In this document: positions 35,674 through 48,500 of the stretch, one piece after another | How positions within the stretch are numbered: the first letter of the stretch is position 1 | How the letters are laid out: the number at the start of each line of letters is the position of its first letter | Assembly (NCBI GenBank): GCA_016165875.1 | Contig: JABBOT010000013.1 | Coordinates: forward strand, 13,840,014-13,904,013 | Origin: Acanthopleura granulata | Lineage: Eukaryota > Mollusca > Polyplacophora > Chitonida > Chitonidae | Length of the DNA: 64,000 nt | Reading direction: 5' to 3' | Notes under the pieces: model-generated | What the model saw: the letters and a program-made list of their open reading frames with translations, nothing else | What the model was told of the DNA's origin: nothing | The model's database searches: none | Made by a program: the position numbers and the translations under genes

Positions 35674-38600
35674 CTGTGAAAATAATAGCAAACATACGTC
35701 ACATGGCTGGAATACCAATAACATTTTATTTTCTCAAACATTAAAGATAAGAGTATCGAAACAAGATAATACTCATTAGTAACAATATACCAGAGCCCAA
35801 GGGCTGTGAAATGGGTCTATTGCTCTTCTAATTTTATTCTTCTTGTAACTATTGACCAGTTGTTTTCCAGTACAATTCGTTAGTCCTCTCCGCGCACAAA
35901 TTGCCCATCCCTTATTGTGTCCACAATGGAGGATCAGTTTGCACCATTTACGTCAATCTTTTCTTACCCAGCTCTTGACATTAGTTTAAAGAGAATACAT
36001 TGCACTAGAACAGAACATTGTGATATACTGTAACACTGAAGACCTTTTCCCTATCAAAAAGTCCTTACCATTTCTATTCGTTTGGTAAGTGTGAGCACCA
36101 AGCATGTCCAAAATATCTTCATTATTTGTACCACTGCTGTACATAGCAATAGGTCAAGGCAACACATCATAATACAATAAGTTTACTATAAATTTTTTTC
36201 AAGCTTGTGTCATGTGTATGGGCAGGATGCTAACTGAAGGCTTTGGATCCTTCGCATATACCACCACTGCTTGTAACTGGTGAGGGGCATCAGCTAAATG
36301 TATTCTGTCAACTGAGACTGGCATCATGCACTTGATTGTGGTCAGTGGACTTGAGACCTTGCACTCAACAGCTAACACCAATGTTATGGAAATTTACTGT
36401 TATGCACAAAACTCCACAGAAAACAACTGATCAACAAATGTAAATTCAGTCATATGAAATGGACGTGTATAGAAATGAAATGAAACAAATTTTAACAAAG
36501 TCTACAAGTTTATCCTTCAACATTAAAGCTAACAATTATTTTGCATCTTACTTTGAATCAGACACCTGATTTGTGAGGATGGAAAAGAGGCGTTTACAAG
36601 AAGCATATACATGTATACTAAATCAAAATCCAGTAACCTGCCGATGGTCTGCGGACAGAGTGAGAGAACTCAGGCCTTCTTCTGTTTCTTTTCATCATAA
36701 TGCTGGCTGGCGTTGTATAAGTGAAATATTCTGGCATACGACGTAAAATACCAGTGAAATATTTAAACACATTTCTCTAATGCTCAACATTTGAAATCAT
36801 ATGAAGCTGGGTGACACGTTTCTTTCTGTGCAGAATTAAGACTGTCCACAAAGCTGCAAATGTTTCATGATATTTGTTTACTAATATGCTCATTAATATT
36901 CTATAATGGCAAACACATATGCACAGAACCACTGTTAACCCTGAAACAGGAGGCAATGAGATAGGCCAAAAATTGTATCTGAGCTCTGCCAGGAAACCAT
37001 GAAACCATAACCGGTGTACTTTTTTGTAATGTTTATAAAATCAAGATAAATATGTTTTTATCTTATCCCAGTAATTCACCTTATGAAGCTTATTTTAGAT
37101 GTGTTTGATAAGAAACGAAAGTTTACATACAGTATGTCAGCGTGTTCATTAGTAGCCAGCAGATGGTAATGTTCAGTGGTTGTGGGTGGCAAAGCAATGC
37201 CAACAAGGGCTGATTATTTAAAGAGAAGTCATATGGCAGTTTTGTTGTTTCGTTTTTGTGAAGGAGAACGCTTGCACCCTCGAGCTTGTCAGCGTCAAAG
37301 CCTCATTTTCACACCCTTTTGGCTCTGTGCTATATCTTGCATTATCATTCAGATGACAACACTTTATTTCGTGTGACAATCTTGATTATTTAATATTCTT
37401 GATTTACAAAACCTGCATGTTTTCCAACCGCGAGCTGTGTTTCTTTTGTGACTTGTACATTGCCTGGAAATTCCCACAGGTTGTAAATGTGACAGGTAAG
37501 GTACCTGTCCGCTATTCTTGGGCAGTAACCCATTGGGTCAAAGTCAAATGAGCGGACTTCATCGAAAGCAGTTCCATCGACTTGGACATCTGCGGTGATT
37601 TCTTGGAGTGATGGACCCAGGGTTGCAATTAATGTCAAAATTATAAAATAACACTCTTCGTCCATCTAGATGGATTAATACCCCCTCTAGTTTTTACTGT
37701 AATCCATCCAGCTATTCTTGGACAGTAACCCAAGGTGTCAGGTAAAATGGCATACCTACCGTCTAATAATTAACTTCCACATTATTTCTTTATTTCCACC
37801 ATTTTAATGACTACCCAAGTGCTCGACTGCCACAAGGTAGGTTTAAAAAAAATCTTGGATGATGTAAATCTTTTTGCTACATACGCTACCAGAGGCAGTC
37901 AAGGTATCAACTGGTATGTGACATTTATCGCTACCAGGCTCAAAATAGCCCAAGTGCATTTGATGATCTATAGAGACACAAAACTGAAAGGATGATAAAT
38001 GAAAGTACCACTCCACACATAATTAGAAGTTTTATGCAATGCATAATCACTTCATATAAATCCCAACAAAATAGTGAAGACATCACGAAAGGAAGTTAAT
38101 GTTTGACCATAACACACAGTCTATTTTGTTAAACGCACTGACACCGAATGCTTCAGTGAAACGACGTCCGGAAATTTCTACACATTTTGCCATGCCTCTA
38201 CACTGGGCCTCTGGCGATTCTCACAAAGCCACCCATAAAAAAAAAATAAGGAACAAAAACGAACCGTCGCGGAGCTGTATCTAATTCCACGAACACAATA
38301 TTTTGGTCAATCATTCACCAATGAATTAAGTGACTGCACAAGTGTAGGTCAGCCGAGTGCAATGACATGAAGGACAAGGTGTTGTATCGGCGATCACTAT
38401 GTTGTTGTTGTCATTCAAATTAGATTTCAACTGGCGGAATAACCCGCTTTTGTCCACACAAATCAAGTAATTTTGTGTGTCTGGGCCTAAAACACAATCT
38501 AAATCATTTTCCAGTGACATCAGACTATAAATATCCGGAACACTGCTTAAATTATTTCACATCGAGAATGGTTAGGTGAGATAATCGCGAAAATTTGTTG

Positions 38601-39359
38601 GCGAACTATTCAGCAAAGGTTACAGAGCTGCAACGTCAAATGATTATGTGGGTCAATTTGATATCATATTCAAATCCATTTTCTGCAAAATTCCAACTAT
38701 ACTCACCAGCAATATATGACCTGTTTGGTGTTAAATTACATACTCTTTATATACTGCATAAATCGCCAGTCGGTATTTCTCTCACGTGCCACAAAATGAG
38801 TGAAAGTTTCCTGCAAAATCCATGGTACGCATCTCTCAAGCTCACAAAATGGCGTCACATACGCTTCCCGCTCAAACAAGCTGTTCAAACCAGACCACCG
38901 CACTATATATTCCTACCGCATAAAAATGTAGTGCTCAAAATTCCAGTGGACATTCTGATAATCAGTGCGACGTACCATGTAATGGCTTAAAAATATATAC
39001 ACTACATGATAAAAGTAGCTATCTTTCATTGAATAAATGTCAAATATCTTGGCTGCGGATGAAGCTAGATGGTAGCTATGCCAAGTGCTCTCATGAATAT
39101 TAATTAAGTTAGTATTTATTCATAATCCGCACTACAGATCACTGCCTCCAACACATTCCTTTGCAAACCTACTGTGTATGTGTACAAAAAGAATCCAAGA
39201 AATCACGGTTGTTTTATTAAAATGTACAATGCGTAGTTCCGTCGTCATTTTCACGAATACGCAAGCAAGGATTTTCTGTATTTTCACACCCCAAACCGAC
39301 GCTATCGCCTGTCGCGTCTTCCCATTTGACCTTCGGCCTTGTAGAGTTCACATCTTTTT
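35674..39359. other. Interval between the two divergent genes
   Basis: It must contain the non-coding first exon of RAD21. Visible are a family 1 SINE at 36,630 and ORFs on both strands (37,390-37,665 minus; 38,595-38,990 plus) without recognisable domains. Confidence 0.4.
36630..36770 (+). mobile_element. SINE family 1, 5'-truncated
   Basis: Diverged body and tail (GTATAAGTGAAATATTCTGG) between the RAD21 start exon and the BFR1-like gene. Confidence 0.7.
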
Positions 39360-39500
39360 GACGTAGGCGCTTTATCACGTGATGCAACCAACATGGCTGA
39401 AATAGCAAAGCCAAGCAGATTTTTCCACGCGACAAATTAAGTTTGTGGTCTCTAAAGTAGGCTAGGGCCGGAGTATTTATACTGGCCTGATGCAATAACC
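39360..39500. promoter_or_regulatory. Candidate promoter/5' UTR of the BFR1-like gene (possibly shared with RAD21), with uORFs
   Basis: Upstream of the ATG at 39501 there is a CACGTG E-box at about 39377. A 15-codon uORF follows (ATG 39393, TAA 39438-39440) whose start context ACCAACATGG is strong. A two-codon uORF (ATG CAA TAA, 39490-39498) sits just before the main start, whose context AATAACCATGG is also strong. No TATA box is evident, which fits a housekeeping promoter. RAD21 diverges from the other side, but the distance between starts is 3.85 kb, so a shared promoter is only possible if RAD21 has a distant first exon. Confidence 0.35.
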
Positions 39501-42500
39501 ATGGAAGGTTCTGCTGAAGGAAACAGCGAGGAAGCCCTGAAAGAGGACGGGGCCATGGGTAAGCATAGCTGGGATAATGGCGTTTTTCTTGTCACCTGTG
39601 ACACATTTTAAGTCTTGTTTAGTTGCGGGGATGTCACTGCTTTTCACTCATTTTATGGCTAGTTTAGACGAGCCAGGCTTCCGTTTTGCACATGATTTGC
39701 GAATGACTTCTAGCACAGTGATAGTGTCGTTTACACGAGACGCGTTGAACACTGAAATATCTTGTAAGATTCTCTGTAAAAATGAAATTTGCTAGGCTTT
39801 GTGTCTACACCGTAAGTGATTGACACATGTAATTGGGACTACGAGCTTACAAATCGACCGAATCAACACCTGCTTTATCTGCCATGACTGTTGACATTTC
39901 AGTTTGCATCTTTTATCAATGTGTTGGGAATGATGTTATAACTTCACTGGTGCAATTGTAAGCTCTTCCGAATGTCATTTTTTTTTTTTTTTCATTGCAA
40001 TTTCAAAATTTTCCTTTAAAGTGACCACCTTACAAGATAGCTCCAGGTAGATCCAAAAGGCTTGCACCTATTGCGTTTAGAGAAGGGAGCTACAGCATCT
40101 GTAAGTGCAAAATCTTTTGTTACAGTGTAAGTCCAGTGTTCTTGCCTGCTGCATTCTCTGAACACATGTCGGGCATGTAACAACAGTTCAGATCCACAGC
40201 AATTAGAAAACCACAGGGTGGTTAAACCTTCGTCCTTTAAGTTATCCATACCAGTCCGATGCCTTGGCCTCTACACTCTGTAAATGTAATGAGTGCAAGA
40301 GCCTTGGAGCTACCTGGAGCTACTTACAAGATAGATTTTAATCTCAGTATAACATGTACACTAGTCCATGACTGTGTTTTGTAGTTCTAACTTGACCTGC
40401 AGTACTGTCGCCATGCCTTTCGTTTCTCATCGAAAAGCATCTGTGTTTTTTTTTTTTTTTACAATAGCACAAGCCCTGTATATTAGAATATTATTCGTCA
40501 CAAAATGCAATGCGAAATCAACTTAGGCCTATGATACTTGATCCCTCGTTTCCTGTCATATTATTTTGGAAGGCTTTTTCGGGTAGTGAAACATTTGTCA
40601 TTTTCATTGCTTGGCTAGATTTTTGGATAATCTGATCTTTTGTAAAAAAATTCTGGCAGAAGTTGAAAATATGAGTTCCCATGAAGGGGGTAAAATGGCA
40701 TGCGAGTGGGGACGTGAAACAAGGAATCCAGTGTGATTCTCCCAATCTCACCCCTGTATGCTGTGTGATGGGTTTATTTGGTGTCCTTGGTGTGGCATTC
40801 CAATTAGGCAGCATCATGAGACAAATTTTTAATGATGCGCTTGCTACTTTTAATTTGCTAAGCATCAGTGGTCAGCAACCAGACATTGTCTGGGTATATT
40901 ATGTCTTAGCCATGTCCATGAGAGAACCATTAAATTGCTCAAGTTTCGGGCAGGTCTGGTGGCTATTTTAAATCCCAGAAATTGATAAATACGGTCAGAA
41001 ATGCAGATATGAGGATTTTGACTTCTTGGTTTTCTGTCCAAGTCAACTACAGCCAGACAGTGCAAGCCTCCTTTTATAAACCTGTTATGTACTCTTTCCT
41101 ATTTGTGAAACCTGTTAATTGCAACACTGAAAACATGTTGTAGGAATGTTTACCATGAATGTTCAGGCTTGACTTCAATCTTTTGTAATATCTAAAATGC
41201 AACAGTGTAGCATACTGTATCAATTTTGTTCTAGAATGTCCATAGCCTATTTATAGCAATGACCTGTCATGCATGATAGGGACATAGGTACTGGCCAAGG
41301 CAAAGCTCAAACTGAACCGGATTTTTTTTTTTTTGGTTTGAAATTGTTTCTTTTTTCCCCTTCTGTGTTTTTAGATACTTGGAGAAATATTCACTGACAA
41401 AGTACTTTTTAATTACCCGGATGGATCACTAATTCTTATTTCTGTTAAGTGTGACACATGTAGATGTATTTATAGGTACATACTTGTAAAGGTTTTGGGG
41501 TGTGATCTCCACACATATATTTTAAACACCGGCAGCTCTAGTTCAAATTCAAATGCCTGTAGTTGTCAGTAAGTTGAGATTGAGAAATTATGCTGTGTTT
41601 GTCATTTTTAACGGGTTGCGAGACCATTTATGATATTTTTGTTACCTATTATCTTCTTGATTATCACTTTAATTGGAATATCAGACATCACAAGTTTACA
41701 AAATGTACTTTGTGTTTACTTAAAAAATATTAAAGGAAGAATTAATGATTATCTTTTTTTATGGGGTACGTGTTAATCATACTTTTGTTTGTGTATTTTT
41801 TTATTTTTTAGGGGATGACTTGGAAGAAAGTCTGAAGAAAATGAAACCTCCCAACAGAAAGAAGTTTGATGAAGAAATAGAGGCCATTGTAAAGTTAATA
41901 AGAGAGAAAGAAGCTGAAATTGTATCCTTCACTTTGCTTAGTTCATTTTCAAATGTTTAGATTTACTGCAATGTTTGTTTTGGCCGAGTTATTATGACAT
42001 TAAATACAAGCTTTCTCACTGAATTTTTATGTTTGCTTGCAAGGTAGTTGGTGACTTTCTTGGAGATATTTTTAATTATATAATTTTAATTCCAAGAAGC
42101 ACAGAAAGATCTTCCGAATAGCTTCTGGTGGAGACACACTTATGAGAAAATGCACTTGCAGAGTTTGGTAAATATGTATGAAAGCAGACATCCGAATTGA
42201 AGGTTGTGCATGTTGAAATGTGGGACTAGAATGCATGGTTTTTTGGAAGCCTGCATAGTAATGATCAGGCCTGATAAGCACCAGAAGCCGATTCACAAAG
42301 CATTCACACAAGTAAAAATTTGGAAATATGATCTTTGAGCTTATTTGTGTGCCCTACAAATTAAAATTTTGACCACCTTGTCAAAGCTGTCCTATCATAT
42401 GACAAGTACATGTCAAAAATCCACTTTTGTGACAAGTTTTAAAATTTTGATGCAAGTCAGAAATGGCTTAGTGGTATCAGTCCTGGATATATATGGAGAA

Positions 42501-45500
42501 CTTGTTTCTTTGCTGAAAGCACAGAAATGTCTGGTATAGTCTCTTGCAGTCAAATTTGTAATCTGATGAAAAAAAACACGAAACAAAGAATGTTGTTATT
42601 AGCCTTGACTTCTACCCCAGAAGGGAACAAATGCAAAACCTGACGACACAAAAAGCCAGACGCTGTCGAGGCTACGTGCCATTCGTGCAGAGAAAGAGGC
42701 CACTGTAGATCAGCGTAAGAAGATAGACATCTCACTGAAGGCGTTGAACACAGAGATCACCAAAAGTGTAAGTCAGCTTTGCTTTCTGTTCCTTATATTC
42801 TTTAATGACGCTTGATTCCTTGTCCGAATATTCTGGTAAATAAGCCCAATCGGCATCGCCGTGTCAGGATCACGCTGGTTTGGACTAGACAGGGTGGGGG
42901 CCCTGACGGACTACCGTGATTTCACGGAGGATAACAGTGTTGTTGTTCGGCTCGTCTTTTAGCGTCAGTTCACGAGAGCCCCCACTCTGTCTGGCCCAAA
43001 ATGAACGTGATCTCTTGAGACGGCTGCAATGACAAATCAGCTTATTGCTGTTCGAGATAAACACATTTGTCACTGTTCTTTATGATTTTCTATGATAATG
43101 TGACAATGATTAATTTCTGGCAAAAAATGAACCAATGAGTGAGGTTTAGAGGGTTAAAATGAGCTGTGGGAATGTGACAGGAAACAAGGAATGAAGTGTG
43201 ATAAGCGTCATATATATGTAAACAGCCAAAAAAGAAACGCCTCCCTAAGTGATCATATGCTGGTGAGCGGGACGTTCACTTGTGAGCGGGTGACATACAT
43301 GTACTGTGCTTGTTGCTTATGTCATGATTACCAACATTCTGACTTTATTATTGTGTAACTTGGCTAAATAAATTTAATGCTGAGAACTGCACTGATAAAG
43401 GTGATGTTTCATTAGTTAGATATCACTTTTGTTGTTACATTTTGACGTTACACACGTCGATGTCGAAAATGAAACAGGTTGCTCTTATGACTTTGCAATC
43501 TGAACTCACTGAGATGACGTCATAACACAAGTCTAGTCAATTGCTCCACTCCCACGTCATGCAAGAAGACATGACGTCAAAATAGACATCATGTATACGA
43601 CGTCACACTGTTGATGATGTCTTTGAAGAACTGCAAGCAAAATATTGCATGAAACTTCTTCAAATTCACAAAATCACGACATTGTTAAAATATAAATAAT
43701 AAACAGAATATTGCACAGTGAATACTGTGAATAAGGTTGAATACTATAAATATTGTTTTCATGAAAGGTGGAAATGATAACCAACTCAATACTTTGCATC
43801 TGCTGGGTTATCATTTCCACACGGGAACACAGTGCATGTAGCTTGTTTTTTGGCTCCCTCTCATGTTGGGCATGAATTTGTAGCCAGACAGAAATATGGC
43901 TCATTATACTTCTTGTAAACGAAACAAGCAGGTTACAAAACATCTAGTCTCGTAGTATGTCTCACTCTATGGTTTGATGATTTAGTTCTTGCAGGCTCTG
44001 ACACTTTGAGGTATTACAAAAACGAGAAAAAGTACATGTGCCCTGGTCCACCTGTACTGCCTATAGATTTGATTTCCATTTCTCAGTCGCCACGATATGG
44101 CTGAGATATTGCCGATGTGGCGTTAAGCCATAATCATTCATTCCATTTCTCAGGGTCATATTTGGAGAGGAAAAAATTATAGCTCTCATCCCAGTTTTGA
44201 AAGGTGTCATGGTGGCTGTGCACAAAGGAATGATGCTTTCTGTGAGCTTTTAAGTCTGTGAATGACAGAAATTTGTATAAAAAAAAGAAGTAGACGTTTC
44301 ATTAGTAAACCGTCATATTTTTGTTCAGTTTACTTGGTTTGATACGGTTTGATCAGTTTGGGTGCCCAGTTCTTTGGAGCGCACTTGTTCATGGGTGTGA
44401 ATGAATTTTTGCTGTGGTAAACCATATTGGGTCTTGCAGATTTACCTTTGGTAACCCATTGTAGGTCTCGCCACTGAAAACGTATGATAACCCATTGGGT
44501 TACCTTGAAAACGAAGTTAAGAAATATCTATCCCATGCGGCAAGTTTACAGCAAGTTTGTGGTAGGGGCTAGAGACATGTCTCTGTCTTCGAGCAATGGA
44601 TGTAATTAGTTCCGCCAACATTCTTCGAGAGACTGGCAAGAGATGCCTGGCATAGTTTATGATGTGACACTTTGGCCTTCACTTTGTTCCAATATTCAAT
44701 TCATGGTAGGCATACTACATTGTAAAATTTGCCGCCACCGTTCACAGAATACTTGAAATCTTTGGAGAACTGCCTGCTTTTGAAAGTTTCCTCTCGTACA
44801 GTTTCACCATGCCATTTGGCAGTGACCGACATTATTGTTTTGGGCTTGCCTTTATATTTTTTTTGCATTTATATTCGGAATAAATGTCATTTGATCACCG
44901 TTACTGGCTAATGACATAACATGTTTGTCTCAGTTAGTATCATGCTAGCCATCTGCTAGCCCTTTTCCCGAAAAATCGATTGACCCAGTTTCCCACTTGA
45001 CTGAGTCTCCACACAGGGCGATTAGTACAACACAAGTAGCTCTGACAACCTGAGGTCGGCTGTTCAGGTTTGGGCAGTAAGCTTCGGTGTAAACACCAAA
45101 CAAAGTAATTTGCTAATATATTTGAAATACATGTACTCTCTAAGTAAATAAATTCCACATTCCACAAGTAATTTGGAACAAAAACAGATGTTTATTGAAA
45201 ACATTTTTTGGGGGCGAAGGAATCCGACGACGGATGGTGACCTCCTGCTGTTCCCACAAAAATGGTTTTGCGTATCCTTTGAACTTCGAACTTTGAAAGA
45301 AGAAAAATTTGATCTTCGTGATTTACAGGTGTATAGGTAGTTTTCATTTGTTGATACATGTATGGTTTAAAATTTTGTGATGTTTCTGTAGCCAAATTAT
45401 CAACGATTCTGTAGCCAAAGTATCAACCATTCTGTAGCCAGATTATCACGATTATTTATCAACAAATAAAAATATCCGTGCATTTGTATGTCACATGTTC

Positions 45501-48500
45501 TGCGCTGCCAGGTGATGTGCATGTGTCATATGACTAACTCCACTCATTGTACATGATCAGATACTCTAGAATCTTCTACCTACCTCATGTATATTTTTCC
45601 CTCTGACAAAGGACTGGGGGTTATTTCTCCTCTGTGTGTGTAAGATATAAATTGTTTGTTGTTTTTTTTTTCTTTTTGCCTGTTTGTCTTTTTCATTCAC
45701 CAGCATTCAGTGTGCTCTGTATCATTTTGATGGATACCATAATAGTACAGTGTGTGCTAAAGTGGTCTAAATGAAAGGAGAGAATGTCATGTTTATTTTT
45801 TATGGGTTTTTTTTTGCTTTTTGTTTTCATTCAATACTTGATAAGGCCAATCAACCATTGGCACCTGTGCAAGTAAAGATAAAAGTTATTCTCACAAAAT
45901 TCATGCTTACAGTATTTTTGTTTTTCGGGTTTTGCGTTGTTTTGCTTCTGTCACAGTTCATAGTATTTGTACTAAATGGTGTTCACAAATAGCTTTGGGT
46001 AGTGGACTTTGTTTTCTTTTGGTTTCGTTATGTACAGGCTTACCATATAACATACACTATATTATTTATGTATATAGTGACTATGTACAACTGTACTGCT
46101 CATCCAGTAGGTAGATTGACAGTTGGAAATCATGATTAAGGCTCAGTACGAGCTAGAGTCATGCCAGTAGAACTGATAGGGGATTCCCCCTGCAGCCATG
46201 TGACCTGGTACTGAGCCAATCATGAGTCAGATATAAAGCGGGTCATCTGAGTCACAGCTGGTTTTGGCAGGAGGCAGTGCTCTGAGCACCTGTTCTTGTG
46301 TAATAACTGATTCTTGTAATTATTGGGACAGATATTAGTACACGTACTTCAGAACAAAAATTTACACTACTCTCTCAGTTTTTAATATAAGTGCAGACAT
46401 GGATATGATATTCATTAAATGGACTTATCATATGAGGGATAAGAAGTTCAATTAAGTGTCTTAAATGCTGAAAAGGACAGACTCTAAAGTTCCTCCCCCT
46501 CCAAATTGAAAGAATTAAAGTAATCACTAATGATCTGTTCAAGGAGGCAGCGGGGTGAACATGTTTAAACTGGAGTCCACAAACTTGTGCTGATGGCACC
46601 TTCCTTCAGGTGGTCATCATCACTTGACCACATAAAACTTGCTGACTTCTTTATAAATAAAGTGAATGCAGACCACACAAACCAATGAAAGGGCGTCCAC
46701 CCTCTACGTCAAGTAAGTCATGAATTAAGTGGTTTTTTAACAGCTCTTTAATGATCATCCTTCTATTTTCACTCCACATCCTCTTTCTCGTGGCTGGCAG
46801 GTAAAAATTTATTCATCCGTTCATTAATGATGGAGTGTTTTGCGTGCTGTGATGAAATACCAGAACGTGAAAGATACATGTATGCGTGGGTTTTATACCA
46901 CCCTTTTGCATGGTTAACAGTGTAACATTGGGCCGTTCATTGGGAAACATATAAAAACTATTATCAGAATATGAATAAGACCTTTAGAGTAGAGCCCTTT
47001 GTAGCCCGCCTATACAGGCGTAGCTTATGTCACACCCTTAGCCTCAATGTCAGCATCGGCGTCCACTAACAGGGACGGCAGTGTTGAACAAAATGTTAGC
47101 GGCGATACCTTAAATAGTGCTGCATGCATTGAACTCAATGTTTGCACACATGCAGAGCACAGCAACACGAGAAGGATCTTCCATCGTCGATTCTGTGGGT
47201 GCATATTAAATACCGTAAATTACCGAAGTCTTGACTAAGTGTTCGGTGTATTAGAAGCTGTGTTAAACAAAATGTTAGGGATGGTATCTTAAGAAGTACT
47301 ACATATATAGAACTCAGGGTTTGCACACACGTAGAGCACAATAACACGAGGTGGATATTCCATCGTTGATTCTGTGTTTGCGTATTAAATACTGTTAATT
47401 ACCGAATTGCTGACTTAGTGTACTGCATATTAGAATCTAACCCCTACCTGTAGGCGAGCTCTTCGGTAGCCTTGCTGCCGCATCTAAGTTGGAGGGTCGT
47501 CCGAGTTACACCTAACGAACATATTTTTAAGGATGGCCCAGGGGAGTGGGCAATGGCCAATTGTTATAAAGGGACCGGCCTTGTAGGCACAAGAAAACAC
47601 AATATTCTGGTTCAAACCAAGCCTTTGATTCGGAGTTTGTAGTCTGCACTTTTCATGGAGCTTTGGGGGACCTCCATGGATGAGCCGGGTAGCACACTAA
47701 CCCACCAATGTGGTTGCTGTGAGTTCAAGCCCAGCTCATGCTGTCTGCCTCTCCGGCTGTACGTGGGAAGATCTGCCAGCAACCTGCGGATGGTCTTACG
47801 TTTCCCCCGGGCTTTGCTCAGTTTCCCCCACCATAATGCTGGCCGCCGTCGTATAAGTGAAATATTCTTCAGTACAGGGTAAAACACCAATCAAATAAAG
47901 AGATAAATAAATCATGAAGTTTAGGTTACAATAAGCAGTTCACAAAACTTGTAGGGCAGTTTGTTTAGTCCTACATGTACATTTGTTAAAAATAACTTGT
48001 CTTTCACCAGTCCAGGACCTGATCTAGGATAAAAATTATCAACCCGGAAAAGCGTGCATTATATACACTTTCAATTGTTCAGTCTACTTAGCAGGCTTTA
48101 TGAGGCAAGGTTTTCGCTTAAATAACCCCTGGAACTACTTTAAGAACAGTTCCTCACAATAATACATCATTTTGTTGTGACTTTTCATCATGTGTTCTTG
48201 TTTGGGTGCCCAAACCCCGCGTAACGGGTTGGAAAATGGCCTAGATCAGGCCCTGCCAGTAGGGTGTGTAAATCTGTATACCACACTGGTGAACTTGACA
48301 AAGGATGTTGATTTACACCTAGTGCTCCAGTTTCTGACCTCAAAGGTATGAGAGAAAAAAATTTTGAGTAAAGCATTAAGTAACAACCCAATAAATTCCA
48401 TCTTAACATGTGACTGTTGCGTGTGTATGATATCAACTGTTGACATATTTCCTGCTCCTCTTCCCTTGCCGTTTCCTTTTCATTCAACATGCATGATTTC

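Noticed and set aside
37390..37665. 91-codon minus-strand ORF
   Set aside because: No family resemblance. The words around TTCTTGGGCAGTAACCC recur at 37,711, so it overlaps a repeat.
38595..38990. 131-codon plus-strand ORF between the two genes
   Set aside because: No recognisable domain, no splice or promoter support, and composition like its AT-rich surroundings.
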